Source: an uncultured Saprospiraceae bacterium
Lineage (GTDB): Bacteria > Bacteroidota > Bacteroidia > Chitinophagales > Saprospiraceae
Assembly (NCBI GenBank): GCA_937997635.1
Contig: CALLFA010000086.1
Span: forward strand, 1 to 64,000
Length of the DNA stretch: 64,000 nt
Direction: 5' to 3'
The position numbers and the translations under genes were made by a program. Of the stretch, positions 36,263-45,618 are shown one piece after another. The first letter of the stretch is position 1. The number at the start of each line of letters is the position of its first letter. The notes below the pieces were generated by a model, which was given only the letters and a program-made list of their open reading frames with translations, was not told where the DNA came from and did not search any database.

Positions 36263-37060
36263 TTACCTAAGCTCTATTTTGTTGAAAAACTCAAATGACT
36301 TATGGACATTTCGCTCCCAATACGGCCACTCATGACTACCTTCCAATTCTTCATATTGATGGTCGATATTTTGCTTTGTAAGGTATAGATGTAAATCCCG
36401 ATTGCCATTGATCAACATGTCCGAAGTCCCGCAATCAAAACGAATGGGAGGTAATTCAGTCTTTATTGCAATCAATGCATCTATAGAAGTGATGCCATTT
36501 AATTCTTGCCAAAGAGACCAGTCTTCTTCAACAAATTGAGTCATTTCATCGATGTGAGTGATAGCAGAATGTGCACTTATAGCCTTATATCTATCGTATT
36601 GCAGTCCTATCCAAAAAGCACCCCATCCCCCCATAGATAATCCACCGATATAGAATCGACTTTTAAGACTAACTTCATCGATCTCTTGCTCTATCAGTTG
36701 TGGCAGTTCTTCACCAATCCATGCTTGATAATTTTCCACGCCATGATCCACATAGCCACTGCCGTCGCCCCACAGTCCATCTGAAGGAGTGACTAGTATG
36801 AATGATCCAATTTTTTCTTCGCGAATCATATGCTGCAATGTCTGGTATGCTCCTGCGCCCATGTTCCACGAAAAATGGCTGCCATAAACGCCGTGTAACA
36901 ATACAATCACCGGCACATCAGATTTAGACCTCGCTTCGTCAGGAATAAACACAGAAGTATCGACTCGTTTATGCAATGACGGACTTTTACAAGTCAAGTG
37001 CCTGATGCCCCCTAATTCAAACTTAGGGTTCGAAATTTTTGTGGTTCGAAATAGGCTCAT
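36263..37060 (-). CDS. Esterase-D/feruloyl esterase-like alpha/beta hydrolase
   Basis: A 265-residue alpha/beta hydrolase of the esterase (PF00756-type) group. It has VIVLLHGVYGSHFSW (oxyanion region), the nucleophile elbow GLSMGGWGAF (Ser near 144) and a terminal His in GSHEWPYW. No signal peptide is seen, so it is probably cytosolic. Substrates of relatives include S-formylglutathione, acetyl esters and carbohydrate esters; none can be picked here. It stands alone between the R-M locus and the DUF1080 gene. Confidence 0.8.
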   Translation of the reverse strand: MSLFRTTKISNPKFELGGIRHLTCKSPSLHKRVDTSVFIPDEARSKSDVPVIVLLHGVYGSHFSWNMGAGAYQTLQHMIREEKIGSFILVTPSDGLWGDGSGYVDHGVENYQAWIGEELPQLIEQEIDEVSLKSRFYIGGLSMGGWGAFWIGLQYDRYKAISAHSAITHIDEMTQFVEEDWSLWQELNGITSIDALIAIKTELPPIRFDCGTSDMLINGNRDLHLYLTKQNIDHQYEELEGSHEWPYWERNVHKSFEFFNKIELR

Positions 37061-37174
37061 ATTTTATATGTGATAAAAAAATAATGGAAGATAGACAATT
37101 ACTTCTCTATTTTCATTGAGTGATTCTATCAGTAAACTCATCAATTTGCTTATTTTACTTTAAATTGAATCATC

Positions 37175-37891
37175 GTGAAAAAGATATTTTTACTCTCTTG
37201 TATATGCTTTCTGTATTATTCTATTTATGCTCAAATTACTGATCCAGTTGCTACCGAAGTATGGGAGCCAGAACCATCAGCCATCAAGCCCGGCAAAGGC
37301 TTAACACCTCCGTCAGATGCCATTAGACTAAGCCCAGACGCTTGGGAACATAAAGACGGCAATCCATTACAGTGGGAGGTCAGTGAAGGGATCATGACGG
37401 TGAAGCCAGGATCTGGGCCTATTTTTACGAAAGAAAAATTTGGTGACTGCCAGTTACATATAGAATGGCGATCCCCCACAGTCATTAAAGGAAAAGGACA
37501 AGGAAGAGGCAATAGCGGTATATTTTTACAGAATCGATACGAAGTGCAAGTATTAGATAGCTATGAAAACCGGACTTACTCGAATGGGCAAGCAGGATCG
37601 ATCTACAAGCAATCAATGCCATTAGTCAATGCGATGAGCCCTCCAGGAGAATGGAATACGTATGACATTATCTATAAGGAGCCTCACTTCAATGCGGATG
37701 GGATTAAAGTATCTTCAGCATTTATAACAGTGTTGCATAATGGCGTGATCATCCAAAATCATACAGAAATAAGAGGCACGACGCCTTATATAGGACTGCC
37801 TAAAAATCCACCTCATGAAGATGACGTCATCCAACTGCAAGATCACGGCAATCCAGTCAGTTTTAGAAATATGTGGATTAGAAAATTATAA
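37175..37891 (+). CDS. DUF1080 (3-keto-disaccharide hydrolase-like) secreted protein
   Basis: A 238-residue secreted protein with signal peptide (IFLLSCICFLYYSIYAQ) and the DUF1080 fold: WEHKDGNPLQWEVSEGIMTVKPG, FGDCQLHIEWRSP, GNSGIFLQNRYEVQVLDS and GSIYKQS. Members are concanavalin-like and act on sugars; one subgroup hydrolyses 3-keto-glycosides. Start is GTG at 37175, since no ATG fits a signal peptide. It lies six bases before the PfpI-like gene. Confidence 0.88.
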   Translation: MKKIFLLSCICFLYYSIYAQITDPVATEVWEPEPSAIKPGKGLTPPSDAIRLSPDAWEHKDGNPLQWEVSEGIMTVKPGSGPIFTKEKFGDCQLHIEWRSPTVIKGKGQGRGNSGIFLQNRYEVQVLDSYENRTYSNGQAGSIYKQSMPLVNAMSPPGEWNTYDIIYKEPHFNADGIKVSSAFITVLHNGVIIQNHTEIRGTTPYIGLPKNPPHEDDVIQLQDHGNPVSFRNMWIRKL

Positions 37892-37897
37892 GAATAC

Positions 37898-38449
37898 ATG
37901 AAAAAACTGTTAATCATTACTGGAGACGGAGGTGAGAGTTATGAGACCCTCTACGCCATGCATCGATTTCAAGAAGCGAACTGGGACACAACGGTTGCTG
38001 CACCATCTAAGAAAACATTGAATCTGGTGATTCACGATTTTGAACCTGGCTGGGATACCTACATCGAACGAAAAGGATATTATGTAGAGTCTGACATTGC
38101 TCTTTCTGATGTCAATCCAAGTGATTACGAAGCTGTCTTACTCATTGGTGGCAGAGCCCCTGAGTTTTTGAGGAATGATCAAAAGACCATTGATATTGTC
38201 CGGCACTTTTCTGATAACGATAAATTCATTTTTGCCATTTGTCATGGCATACAAATCTTAGTGACAGCTGGTTTAGTCAAAGATAAAAACATCACTTGTT
38301 ACGAACATGTAAAGTTTGAAGTTGAAACTTGCGGCGGCACCTTCATCGGTAAAGACCAGGCAGTGAGAGATGGTAAGATTGTGACAGGCCAGACTTGGCA
38401 ATCACATCCAGATTTCTATCGTCTAGTATTTGAATGTTTAAATGAATGA
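37898..38449 (+). CDS. DJ-1/PfpI family protein
   Basis: A 183-residue PfpI-like protein. The nucleophile elbow FAICHGIQIL carries the conserved Cys, and an upstream Glu/Gly segment (LIGGRAPEFLR) is present. Family members act as glyoxalases, deglycases, proteases or chaperones; the exact activity is not readable. Six bases separate it from the DUF1080 gene, so they form one operon. Confidence 0.85.
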   Translation: MKKLLIITGDGGESYETLYAMHRFQEANWDTTVAAPSKKTLNLVIHDFEPGWDTYIERKGYYVESDIALSDVNPSDYEAVLLIGGRAPEFLRNDQKTIDIVRHFSDNDKFIFAICHGIQILVTAGLVKDKNITCYEHVKFEVETCGGTFIGKDQAVRDGKIVTGQTWQSHPDFYRLVFECLNE

Positions 38450-38477
38450 AAAATAGGCTGTGAACGGCTTATCTCAG

Positions 38478-38963
38478 CTACTTCAATAGTGCCTTGATCT
38501 TCTTCTCCATTTCAGCTTCATATCCGTTATAATAGCCCTCAGAAGTAGACACAATATTTCCTTCTTGGTCGATCAGCATTGAATATGGAATTCCTCTGAC
38601 ACCAAGATTACCTGCCAAAGCACTATCTGGGTCGCTGAAGAATGTGTACGGCCAAGCTTCTTTCTCTGCCATCGCACTTGCTCTGCTTACTGATCTTGCC
38701 TTATCGAGTGTTATGGCAATTATCTCCAAATCATATTTTTCTTTCCAATCTGGATATACTTTTTCTAAAGCGTTAAGTTCCATTTTACATGGTCCGCACC
38801 AAGTTGCCCAGAGGCTAACCAATTGTATTTTGCCGTTATTCGTATAGTCTTTTATATTGACTGTTTCTCCTTCGAAGGTGTTGACCTCAATTGATGGTAA
38901 TGTATCTTTAACTGTAAAGATCGACAAAGTCAATACTGAAAATAATAGTGCCTTGAATGCCAT
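38478..38963 (-). CDS. TlpA-like periplasmic thioredoxin
   Basis: A 161-residue thiol-disulfide protein. A signal sequence (ALLFSVLTLSIFTVKD) precedes a TlpA/ResA-type thioredoxin fold with WATWCGPCKMEL and a cis-Pro segment GVRGIPYSMLID. The WCGPC pair is intact, so it likely reduces periplasmic disulfides, for example in cytochrome c maturation. It converges on the PfpI-like gene with 28 bp between. Confidence 0.85.
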   Translation of the reverse strand: MAFKALLFSVLTLSIFTVKDTLPSIEVNTFEGETVNIKDYTNNGKIQLVSLWATWCGPCKMELNALEKVYPDWKEKYDLEIIAITLDKARSVSRASAMAEKEAWPYTFFSDPDSALAGNLGVRGIPYSMLIDQEGNIVSTSEGYYNGYEAEMEKKIKALLK

Positions 38964-39208
38964 AACAATGTATTTACTGCAAATAAAACCAAGATTTGTA
39001 CCGATTAGTCCTCATTTGATACCCTTTAACCTCAATTTAACGATGGCATGATCAATCATAATCCAGTGTAATCATTGCAATTTTCCACAAACTAGACGAT
39101 AATGGGCATGAATCATGTGTTAAAGAAAAGAAATGACACATTAAGTCAATTCACACATGATAGGACTAATCTTTTTCGTTTATTTGCAAAGCAATTCAGA
39201 GCACGTAT

Positions 39209-41227
39209 ATGCAGTTTTTGTACCCCGGGTTTCTCTGGGCATTATTCCTTCTCGCAATTCCGATCATTATCCATCTGTTTTACTTCAGACGGTTCAAGAA
39301 AGTATACTTCACAAATGTCAAATATTTAAAGGAAGTAAAGCAGGAAACGAGTAATCGCAGCAGACTAAAAAACTTGCTGGTCTTACTATCCAGGCTACTA
39401 GCTCTTGCTGCTTTGATCTTCGCATTTGCACAACCCATTTTTACAGACAATGAATCCATAGAAGAGTCAAATAAAGCTGTCAGCATTTTTGTGGACAATA
39501 GCTTTTCTATGCAAGCACTAAGTGAAGATGTCCAATTATTTGATCTGGCAAAAGATAAAGCTAGGGACATCATCAATGCGTATGGCGAATCAGATAAATT
39601 CCAGATAATCACTCACGATTTTGAAGGGCGACACCAACGCCTATACAATCAAGAAAATGCATTAAGCTTAATAGATGAATTAGATATATCTCCTTCAGTA
39701 AATGAACTTCAAGTCGTGTTGAGTAGACAGCAGCAATTGCTTGCAAATGAAAATTTGGATAAGGAACTGTATATGATCTCCGACTTTCAAAGCAATATTG
39801 CCAACTTGGAATCTGAGTTGGATACGAATTATCAATACAATCTCATTCCGCTCCAAGCGGTACAAGAAAAAAATGTCAGCATAGACTCTGTATGGTTTGC
39901 CGCTCCTGTACCCATCATCAATCAAGCGAATCCGTTACTAATCAAACTGACAAATTACAGCGACACAGAAGCACAAAATGTCCAGTTGAGCTTAGAATAC
40001 GATGGTCAAACAAGACCCTTGGGTACCAAAGAAATATCAGCCGGTATGTCTATAGTTGATACTGTAAATTTTTCCATTTTGAAAACAGGCTGGCAAGAAG
40101 CTGAAATCGTGATATCTGACTACCCTATTCAATTTGACGATCGATATAAAATTAGTTTTGAAGTCGACGAGAAGGTCAACATACTATCCATCAACGAACA
40201 AGGCAACAATCGTTATTTGACAGCAGCCTTTAAGGGCTTGAGCTATTTCGATATTTTAAATCAACAAGTTGGCAGAATCAATTATGGTGATTTTCAAATG
40301 CAGGATCTCATCATACTCAACGAACTATCCAATATTTCGAGTGGATTAGCTTCTTCTGTGCAAAGTTATGTGGAAAACGGAGGTAACGCGCTTTTGTTTC
40401 CCGGACGCAACATTTCAAAAGAAGGCTACAACCAATTGCTTACTGCTATGCAGGCGAATACGATAGTCAATTCAGAATCTAGTGCAAAACAAGTAGGATA
40501 CATCAATACGGATGAATTCATTTTTAACAATGTGTACGAACGCAATCAACGAAACATCAAATATCCTGCAACAAGTTTTCAGTATGCCATGACATCATTC
40601 CAAAGAAATAAAGGACAAGATCTCTTGAGGTACCGAGACGGATCTAGCTACTTGACAAAATATATCTACGGGCAGGGTAACCTATATGTTTGTGCAGCTC
40701 CACTAAATGAAAACGCCAATGATCTTGTACGGAATGCTGAGGTCTTTGTCCCAATGTTGTATAAAATGGGCATTTCCAAAGCCAAGAAAGATAAGATATC
40801 CTATACCATTGGTTCGGACCAATTGATAGAAGTAGAGAATGCCTCTAATGATGGTGATATCGTGTATAAGATGACAGGAGATGAAGAGTTTATCCCAGGT
40901 CAATACAGCATCGGTGCCAAATCAGTCATAGATGTCAACGATCAAATAAAAGAATCAGCCTTTTACACGCTCAAGCTAGATGATAACGAATTGGGTAAGT
41001 ATGCATTCAATTTTAATCGATTAGAATCTGATTTAAATTATTTGCCTGAAGCAGAATTAAAATCTTCACTTGGAAATGAAGTCAATGTCATCAGCAATGC
41101 CGATTCAGAAAACCTGACCGAATACATCAAAACAGAAGAAAGTGGTAAAGCATTATGGAAGTGGTGTATTATTCTAGTATTAGTATTTTTGGGACTTGAA
41201 TCCTTATTACTGCGATTTTGGAAATAA
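39209..41227 (+). CDS. BatA N-terminal domain / VWA-like membrane protein
   Basis: A 672-residue inner-membrane protein. It starts with the BatA-type N-terminal region (PGFLWALFLLAIPIIIHLFYFRRFKKVYFTNVKYL), a second TM near 62, then a VWA-like domain (VSIFVDNSFSMQALS; MIDAS DxSxS is DNSFS) and a long extracytoplasmic beta-rich part, ending in one TM (CIILVLVFLGLESLLL). Such proteins are widespread in Bacteroidota; function unproven. It precedes the dihydroorotase-like gene by 17 bp. Confidence 0.82.
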   Translation: MQFLYPGFLWALFLLAIPIIIHLFYFRRFKKVYFTNVKYLKEVKQETSNRSRLKNLLVLLSRLLALAALIFAFAQPIFTDNESIEESNKAVSIFVDNSFSMQALSEDVQLFDLAKDKARDIINAYGESDKFQIITHDFEGRHQRLYNQENALSLIDELDISPSVNELQVVLSRQQQLLANENLDKELYMISDFQSNIANLESELDTNYQYNLIPLQAVQEKNVSIDSVWFAAPVPIINQANPLLIKLTNYSDTEAQNVQLSLEYDGQTRPLGTKEISAGMSIVDTVNFSILKTGWQEAEIVISDYPIQFDDRYKISFEVDEKVNILSINEQGNNRYLTAAFKGLSYFDILNQQVGRINYGDFQMQDLIILNELSNISSGLASSVQSYVENGGNALLFPGRNISKEGYNQLLTAMQANTIVNSESSAKQVGYINTDEFIFNNVYERNQRNIKYPATSFQYAMTSFQRNKGQDLLRYRDGSSYLTKYIYGQGNLYVCAAPLNENANDLVRNAEVFVPMLYKMGISKAKKDKISYTIGSDQLIEVENASNDGDIVYKMTGDEEFIPGQYSIGAKSVIDVNDQIKESAFYTLKLDDNELGKYAFNFNRLESDLNYLPEAELKSSLGNEVNVISNADSENLTEYIKTEESGKALWKWCIILVLVFLGLESLLLRFWK

Positions 41228-41244
41228 GCATATAACGGAAAATC

Positions 41245-42510
41245 ATGGATATCCTTCTGAAACAAGTAAAGCTAATTGATCAACGCTCTACCTTTCACAA
41301 AAAAAAGGTTGATATCCTGATTCAAAAAGGCATCATTACAAAAATCAACAAATCCGTAAAAGCACCTGCCAAAACAAAAATTTGGGCTGAAAAAAATACG
41401 CATGTGTCCATCGGATGGTTTGACATTGGGACTCAAATAGGTGAACCAGGTTTTGAGCAGCGAGAAACCATTGAGTCTGCAGCACAAGCTGCAATTAAGG
41501 GAGGTTATACGGGTATTGCATGTTTTCCAAATACAAATCCAGTACTCGATCAACAATCAAGTGTTGCATTCATTATTAACAAAGCAAAGACACAACCAAT
41601 CGACATCCATCCCATAGGAGCAGTTAGTAAATCTTGTGATGGAAAAGAAATTGCCGAAATGGTGGACATGCATCACGCTGGCGCCATTGCATTTTCTGAC
41701 GGTGATTATCCATTACACCACAGTGGTATTTTATTACGGGCTTTAGAATATGCAAAAAGTTTTAATGGCCTAATCATCAACAAGCCAGCAAATAAAGAAA
41801 TACAATCGAATGGCTTGATCCATGAAGGAGAGATCAGTATCCAACTTGGCATGTCAGGCATACCGTCCATAGCTGAGTCGCTGACTGTCCACAGAGATTG
41901 TGAGCTGTGTTCCTATGCAAATGGTCGATTATTAATTCACAGTATATCTGCTGCAGAATCACTTAAAGAAATCAAAGCGTATAAGAAAAAAGGGCTTCAC
42001 ATTGATGCAAGTGTGTCTTATCTGAACCTCGTTTATACGGATAAACAATTGACTGGTTTTGATGCCAATCTAAAAGTATTGCCACCGCTACGGAGCGAAT
42101 CCGATCGGAAGGCTCTACTTAAAGCTTTAGAAAATGGCGATGTGCATATCATTACGAGCAATCATCAACCACTCGAACCAGAGATAAAAGAAAAGGAATT
42201 TTTCTATTCGCCATTTGGTGCCATTGGATTGCAGACTGCATTTTCAGCAATCAACACAATTTGTGAGAATGAAATAGAATTAGATACTGTCATACACGCG
42301 CTCTCCATTGGCCCCCGGTCCGTCTTAGGCTTAGACATGCCAGACATCAGCGTCGGATCTAAAGCTAATCTGGCCTTATTTGATCCAAAAGAAAAATGGA
42401 TATTCACCAAAGACTTGAATCAATCTAAATCCGTTAATTCACCATTTATAAATCAAGAATTCGTCGGTAAAGTGCAAGGGATCATCCATGAGAATTCTCT
42501 TTTACAGTAG
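41245..42510 (+). CDS. Dihydroorotase homologue lacking metal ligands (pseudo-DHOase)
   Basis: A 421-residue member of the dihydroorotase family, full length. The usual DxHxH metal motif is replaced: the segment reads GWFDIGTQIGEPGFEQRET where active enzymes have a DxHxH. The later TDHAP-type aspartate is also changed (TSNHQP). Other parts, such as GGYTGIACFPNTNP and SVGSKANLALFDP, are conserved. This is the picture of the non-catalytic homologues that pair with aspartate transcarbamoylase in some bacteria. An active PyrC must lie elsewhere. Confidence 0.8.
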   Translation: MDILLKQVKLIDQRSTFHKKKVDILIQKGIITKINKSVKAPAKTKIWAEKNTHVSIGWFDIGTQIGEPGFEQRETIESAAQAAIKGGYTGIACFPNTNPVLDQQSSVAFIINKAKTQPIDIHPIGAVSKSCDGKEIAEMVDMHHAGAIAFSDGDYPLHHSGILLRALEYAKSFNGLIINKPANKEIQSNGLIHEGEISIQLGMSGIPSIAESLTVHRDCELCSYANGRLLIHSISAAESLKEIKAYKKKGLHIDASVSYLNLVYTDKQLTGFDANLKVLPPLRSESDRKALLKALENGDVHIITSNHQPLEPEIKEKEFFYSPFGAIGLQTAFSAINTICENEIELDTVIHALSIGPRSVLGLDMPDISVGSKANLALFDPKEKWIFTKDLNQSKSVNSPFINQEFVGKVQGIIHENSLLQ

Positions 42511-42546
42511 CTATTATTATCTTTCCGACTCATCTAAAAAACAACA

Positions 42547-43116
42547 ATGGAAAACAGAGTAAGCTCTTTCGGCAGAAATATCAGTCCAATGAAAGCAGGT
42601 CTTAAGTATGGTGCATTCCTTGGATTAGCCTTGTCAATTTTTGAGCTTATTGCGCATTATACAGGTTTGCAAAATTATTCATCCGTAGAGATGTCAAGTG
42701 CTTTCTTAGTAACCGCAATCCAATGGATCATTCTTGCTCTTTTATTTTTTCTTGGTATCAAATATTTCAAAGAGAATAATGAGGGGCACCTGACCCTTGG
42801 AGAGGGAATGACCACATCGATGTTCATCGGACTTGTATCTGGTATTATTTCTGCAATATTCACATTTATATTTTTGAGTTATATCGCTCCAGAAGCACTC
42901 GCTACAATGTCCGACACCATTATGGATAGCACTGCGGTGAATGCAGACTTTAGTGACTTATCAGAAGAAGACAGACAAGAAGCAGAGCAAATGATGGGTG
43001 GTGTAATGGGATTTTTCACCTCGCCAGGCTTTATAGCAGCTACTACCATCTTTGGGAGAATAATGAGTGCTATCATTTTTGGTTTAGTGTGTTCCTTGAT
43101 TTTAAAGACTGATTAA
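42547..43116 (+). CDS. DUF4199 family membrane protein
   Basis: A 189-residue membrane protein with four predicted TMs (GLALSIFELIAHY, WIILALLFFLGIKY, MFIGLVSGIISAIFTFIF and the C-terminal IIFGLVCSLIL). The middle hydrophilic part (DFSDLSEEDRQEAEQMM) is acidic. DUF4199 proteins are restricted mostly to Bacteroidota and have no known role. It sits between the dihydroorotase-like gene and a glycosyltransferase with very short gaps. Confidence 0.8.
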   Translation: MENRVSSFGRNISPMKAGLKYGAFLGLALSIFELIAHYTGLQNYSSVEMSSAFLVTAIQWIILALLFFLGIKYFKENNEGHLTLGEGMTTSMFIGLVSGIISAIFTFIFLSYIAPEALATMSDTIMDSTAVNADFSDLSEEDRQEAEQMMGGVMGFFTSPGFIAATTIFGRIMSAIIFGLVCSLILKTD

Positions 43117-43122
43117 TCTTAT

Positions 43123-44058
43123 ATGGATTTAAGCATCGTCATTGCACTTCTCAACGAAGAAGAATCATTACCAGAATTGGTGAGTTGGATTGACCGAGTC
43201 GTCAAGGAAGCAAATCTGACCACAGAGCTCATCATGATTGACGATGGCAGTACAGATACCTCATGGCAAGTGATTCAAAACCTGAAGAAGGAATACGATT
43301 ATATTAAGGGCATAAAATTCAGAAGGAATTACGGTAAATCCGCTGCGCTCAATGTTGGGTTTGAAAAAGCTACAGGAGAAGTCGTCCTGACAATGGATGC
43401 AGATATGCAGGACAGTCCCGACGAGATACCAGAGCTGTATGCCATGATCAAAAACGAACACTACGACATTGTCTCAGGTTGGAAACAAAAACGACACGAC
43501 CCTATCGGCAAGACAATTCCATCTAAGTTTTTCAATATGGTCACTCGCAAATTTAGTGGCATAAAACTTCATGACTTCAATTGTGGTCTAAAAGCATATG
43601 ATAAAGAAGTGGTGAAAAACATTGAGATTTACGGCGACATGCACAGATACATACCTGTCATTGCAAAAATGAATGGCTTCCATAAGATTACGGAGAAAGT
43701 AGTCGAACATCGGGCTAGAAAATATGGCGTATCCAAATTTGGTGTTGGTCGAATGATGTATGGCTTTCTTGATTTAACCACAGTATTATTTCTAGGTAAA
43801 TTTGCAAAGCGTCCCATGCACTTTTTTGGTACATGGGGAATATTTTTTATGCTTATCGGTTTTGCAATTTTATCGTATTTGACAATTGTAAAAATGATCT
43901 ATAATACGGGAGGAATAGCGACACGACCTTTATTCTTTTTTGGCATTCTAACATTAATCATTGGGACTCAATTATTTGTTACAGGCTATGTTGCTGAGCT
44001 AGTGTCACGAAATGCTGTAGATCGCAACAATTATAAGATAGCAGAAGAGATAACATAA
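43123..44058 (+). CDS. Glycosyltransferase family 2, dolichol-phosphate-mannose-synthase-like
   Basis: A 311-residue GT2 enzyme. The GT-A domain has LSIVIALLNEEESLPEL, MIDDGSTD and the DxD-type metal site MDADMQD. Two C-terminal TMs (FFGTWGIFFMLIGFAILSYL; LFFFGILTLIIGTQLFVTGY) anchor it. It probably transfers a sugar to a polyprenyl-phosphate carrier. It follows DUF4199 by six bases and lies in the same operon. Confidence 0.9.
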   Translation: MDLSIVIALLNEEESLPELVSWIDRVVKEANLTTELIMIDDGSTDTSWQVIQNLKKEYDYIKGIKFRRNYGKSAALNVGFEKATGEVVLTMDADMQDSPDEIPELYAMIKNEHYDIVSGWKQKRHDPIGKTIPSKFFNMVTRKFSGIKLHDFNCGLKAYDKEVVKNIEIYGDMHRYIPVIAKMNGFHKITEKVVEHRARKYGVSKFGVGRMMYGFLDLTTVLFLGKFAKRPMHFFGTWGIFFMLIGFAILSYLTIVKMIYNTGGIATRPLFFFGILTLIIGTQLFVTGYVAELVSRNAVDRNNYKIAEEIT

Positions 44059-44086
44059 ATACGAGTCATTAAACGGCACATTATTC

Positions 44087-44461
44087 ATGAAGTATTATTC
44101 TTTTTTCATAGTAGTATTTTTATTCTCTTGTCAAACTCAAAAAGGCAATTCAAATGTGACGGAGTCCTGTTTTGGTTTTGACCAGCGACAATGTCAAGTC
44201 GATGAATTTGCTTCATTAATCAAAGGAAATTCGCAAGAAGAATTATTTACGGCAATGACCACTTATCTAGGCAATAAAGGAATACAATTACAACACATTC
44301 GCATAGACATGGATCATCATGAGACAGTTTGTCAGGCATGTGAAGTTTGTCCCGAGCATCATCGTTATTTTGTAAGTGTTAATCCAGAAGACTCAGCAAC
44401 ATTACAAAGCTTGAATTTATTCAATTTGGAAACTGTTTCTTGTGCTGATTATTTCAAATGA
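44087..44461 (+). CDS. Small Cys-rich lipoprotein
   Basis: A 124-residue predicted lipoprotein: signal IVVFLFSC (Cys about 15). The mature part has a CxxCxxC cluster (CQACEVC) and a His-rich neighbourhood (DMDHHETV, CPEHHRYF), suggesting metal binding. I recognise no family. The final ATGA overlaps the next glycosyltransferase gene. Confidence 0.7.
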   Translation: MKYYSFFIVVFLFSCQTQKGNSNVTESCFGFDQRQCQVDEFASLIKGNSQEELFTAMTTYLGNKGIQLQHIRIDMDHHETVCQACEVCPEHHRYFVSVNPEDSATLQSLNLFNLETVSCADYFK

Positions 44462-45618
44462 AAAACAAGAGTATTGAAAAAATAACCATACTTGGACCAG
44501 CTCATCCATTCAGAGGAGGTATCGCAAGCTTTAATGAACGCTTAGCAAAAGAATTACAAGACTTTGGGAAAAAAGTCAACATTTACACCTACACTACGCA
44601 ATACCCTTCTCTTATTTTTCCAGCCAAAAATCAACTAACAGATGACCCAGCACCAGATGGTCTTTCCATTGAGAGAACATTCAGTACGATCAACCCATTG
44701 ACATGGAGATCAACTGTACAAAAACTAAAACAAGAAAAACCGGATTTATTGATTAGTCGATTTTGGTTACCGTACACAAGTCTTTCCACAAACTTTATTC
44801 ACAAAAAAATAAAAAATGAAAAAAGCATACGTCAACTCTCAATCGTAGATAATTTAATTCCACATCAGCATATGCCTGGTGACGATTTTATCATCAAACA
44901 ATTCCTACATTCTTTAGAGCATTTTATTTGTTTGTCGTCAGGTGTATTAGAAGATGTCTTAAAAAGAAAAAAGAACGCCGTAACTGACAAAATCCTCCAC
45001 CCAATTTATGACCATTATGGCGATGTCATCAATAAAACAGATTCAGCCAACATATTAAATGTCAAGTCTGAGTATACATATATCCTTTTTTTCGGATTCA
45101 TTAAACCATATAAGGGTCTCGACTTACTCTTGGACTGCCTCGATGTTGATTTTTTAAAACAACAAAAGATTAAGGTACTTATTGCTGGAGATGTCTATGG
45201 ATCTTCTAAAGTGTATGATGACATCATATCAAAAAACAATTTGGCAGATCACATAATTTTCCATAAGGACTATATACCTAATGAGAAAGTTGCCGCCTAT
45301 TTTTCATTAGCTGATTTAGTCGTGCAACCTTATCGCACTGCCACGCAAAGTGGCATCAGCCAAATAGCATTGCACTTTGAAAAACCTGTGGTAGTTACAG
45401 ATGTTGGAAGTTTATCTGATTTTGTTGCGGATGGAAAATCTGGTTATGTTGTTCCTGTTGACAAATCAGCCATTATGACTGCCATCAAAAAGCATTTCAA
45501 AAAAAATAACGATTTACAAGTAATGACAGATTCTATAAAAGAACAAAAGCGAGCATTTGGATGGGATGAGTTTGTGAAAAAATTACTTGCATTTGCAGAA
45601 CAAATACCGAACAAGTAA
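44458..45618 (+). CDS. Glycosyltransferase family 4-like protein
   Basis: A 386-residue GT-B enzyme. The N-terminal domain has GPAHPFRGGIASFNERLAKEL; the C-terminal domain has ILFFGFIKPYKGLDLLLD, VLIAGDVYG, and the donor-site QSGISQIALHFEKPVVVTDVG with an E/SG pattern. It likely adds a sugar to a surface glycan. It overlaps the lipoprotein gene by four bases. Its stop codon directly abuts the stop of the converging gene, with no base between. Confidence 0.85.
   Translation: MKNKSIEKITILGPAHPFRGGIASFNERLAKELQDFGKKVNIYTYTTQYPSLIFPAKNQLTDDPAPDGLSIERTFSTINPLTWRSTVQKLKQEKPDLLISRFWLPYTSLSTNFIHKKIKNEKSIRQLSIVDNLIPHQHMPGDDFIIKQFLHSLEHFICLSSGVLEDVLKRKKNAVTDKILHPIYDHYGDVINKTDSANILNVKSEYTYILFFGFIKPYKGLDLLLDCLDVDFLKQQKIKVLIAGDVYGSSKVYDDIISKNNLADHIIFHKDYIPNEKVAAYFSLADLVVQPYRTATQSGISQIALHFEKPVVVTDVGSLSDFVADGKSGYVVPVDKSAIMTAIKKHFKKNNDLQVMTDSIKEQKRAFGWDEFVKKLLAFAEQIPNK

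Noticed and set aside
38456-38480. Hairpin-like ATAGGC...GCTTAT between converging genes
   Set aside because: Only a five to six base imperfect stem without a T-run; not supported as a terminator.
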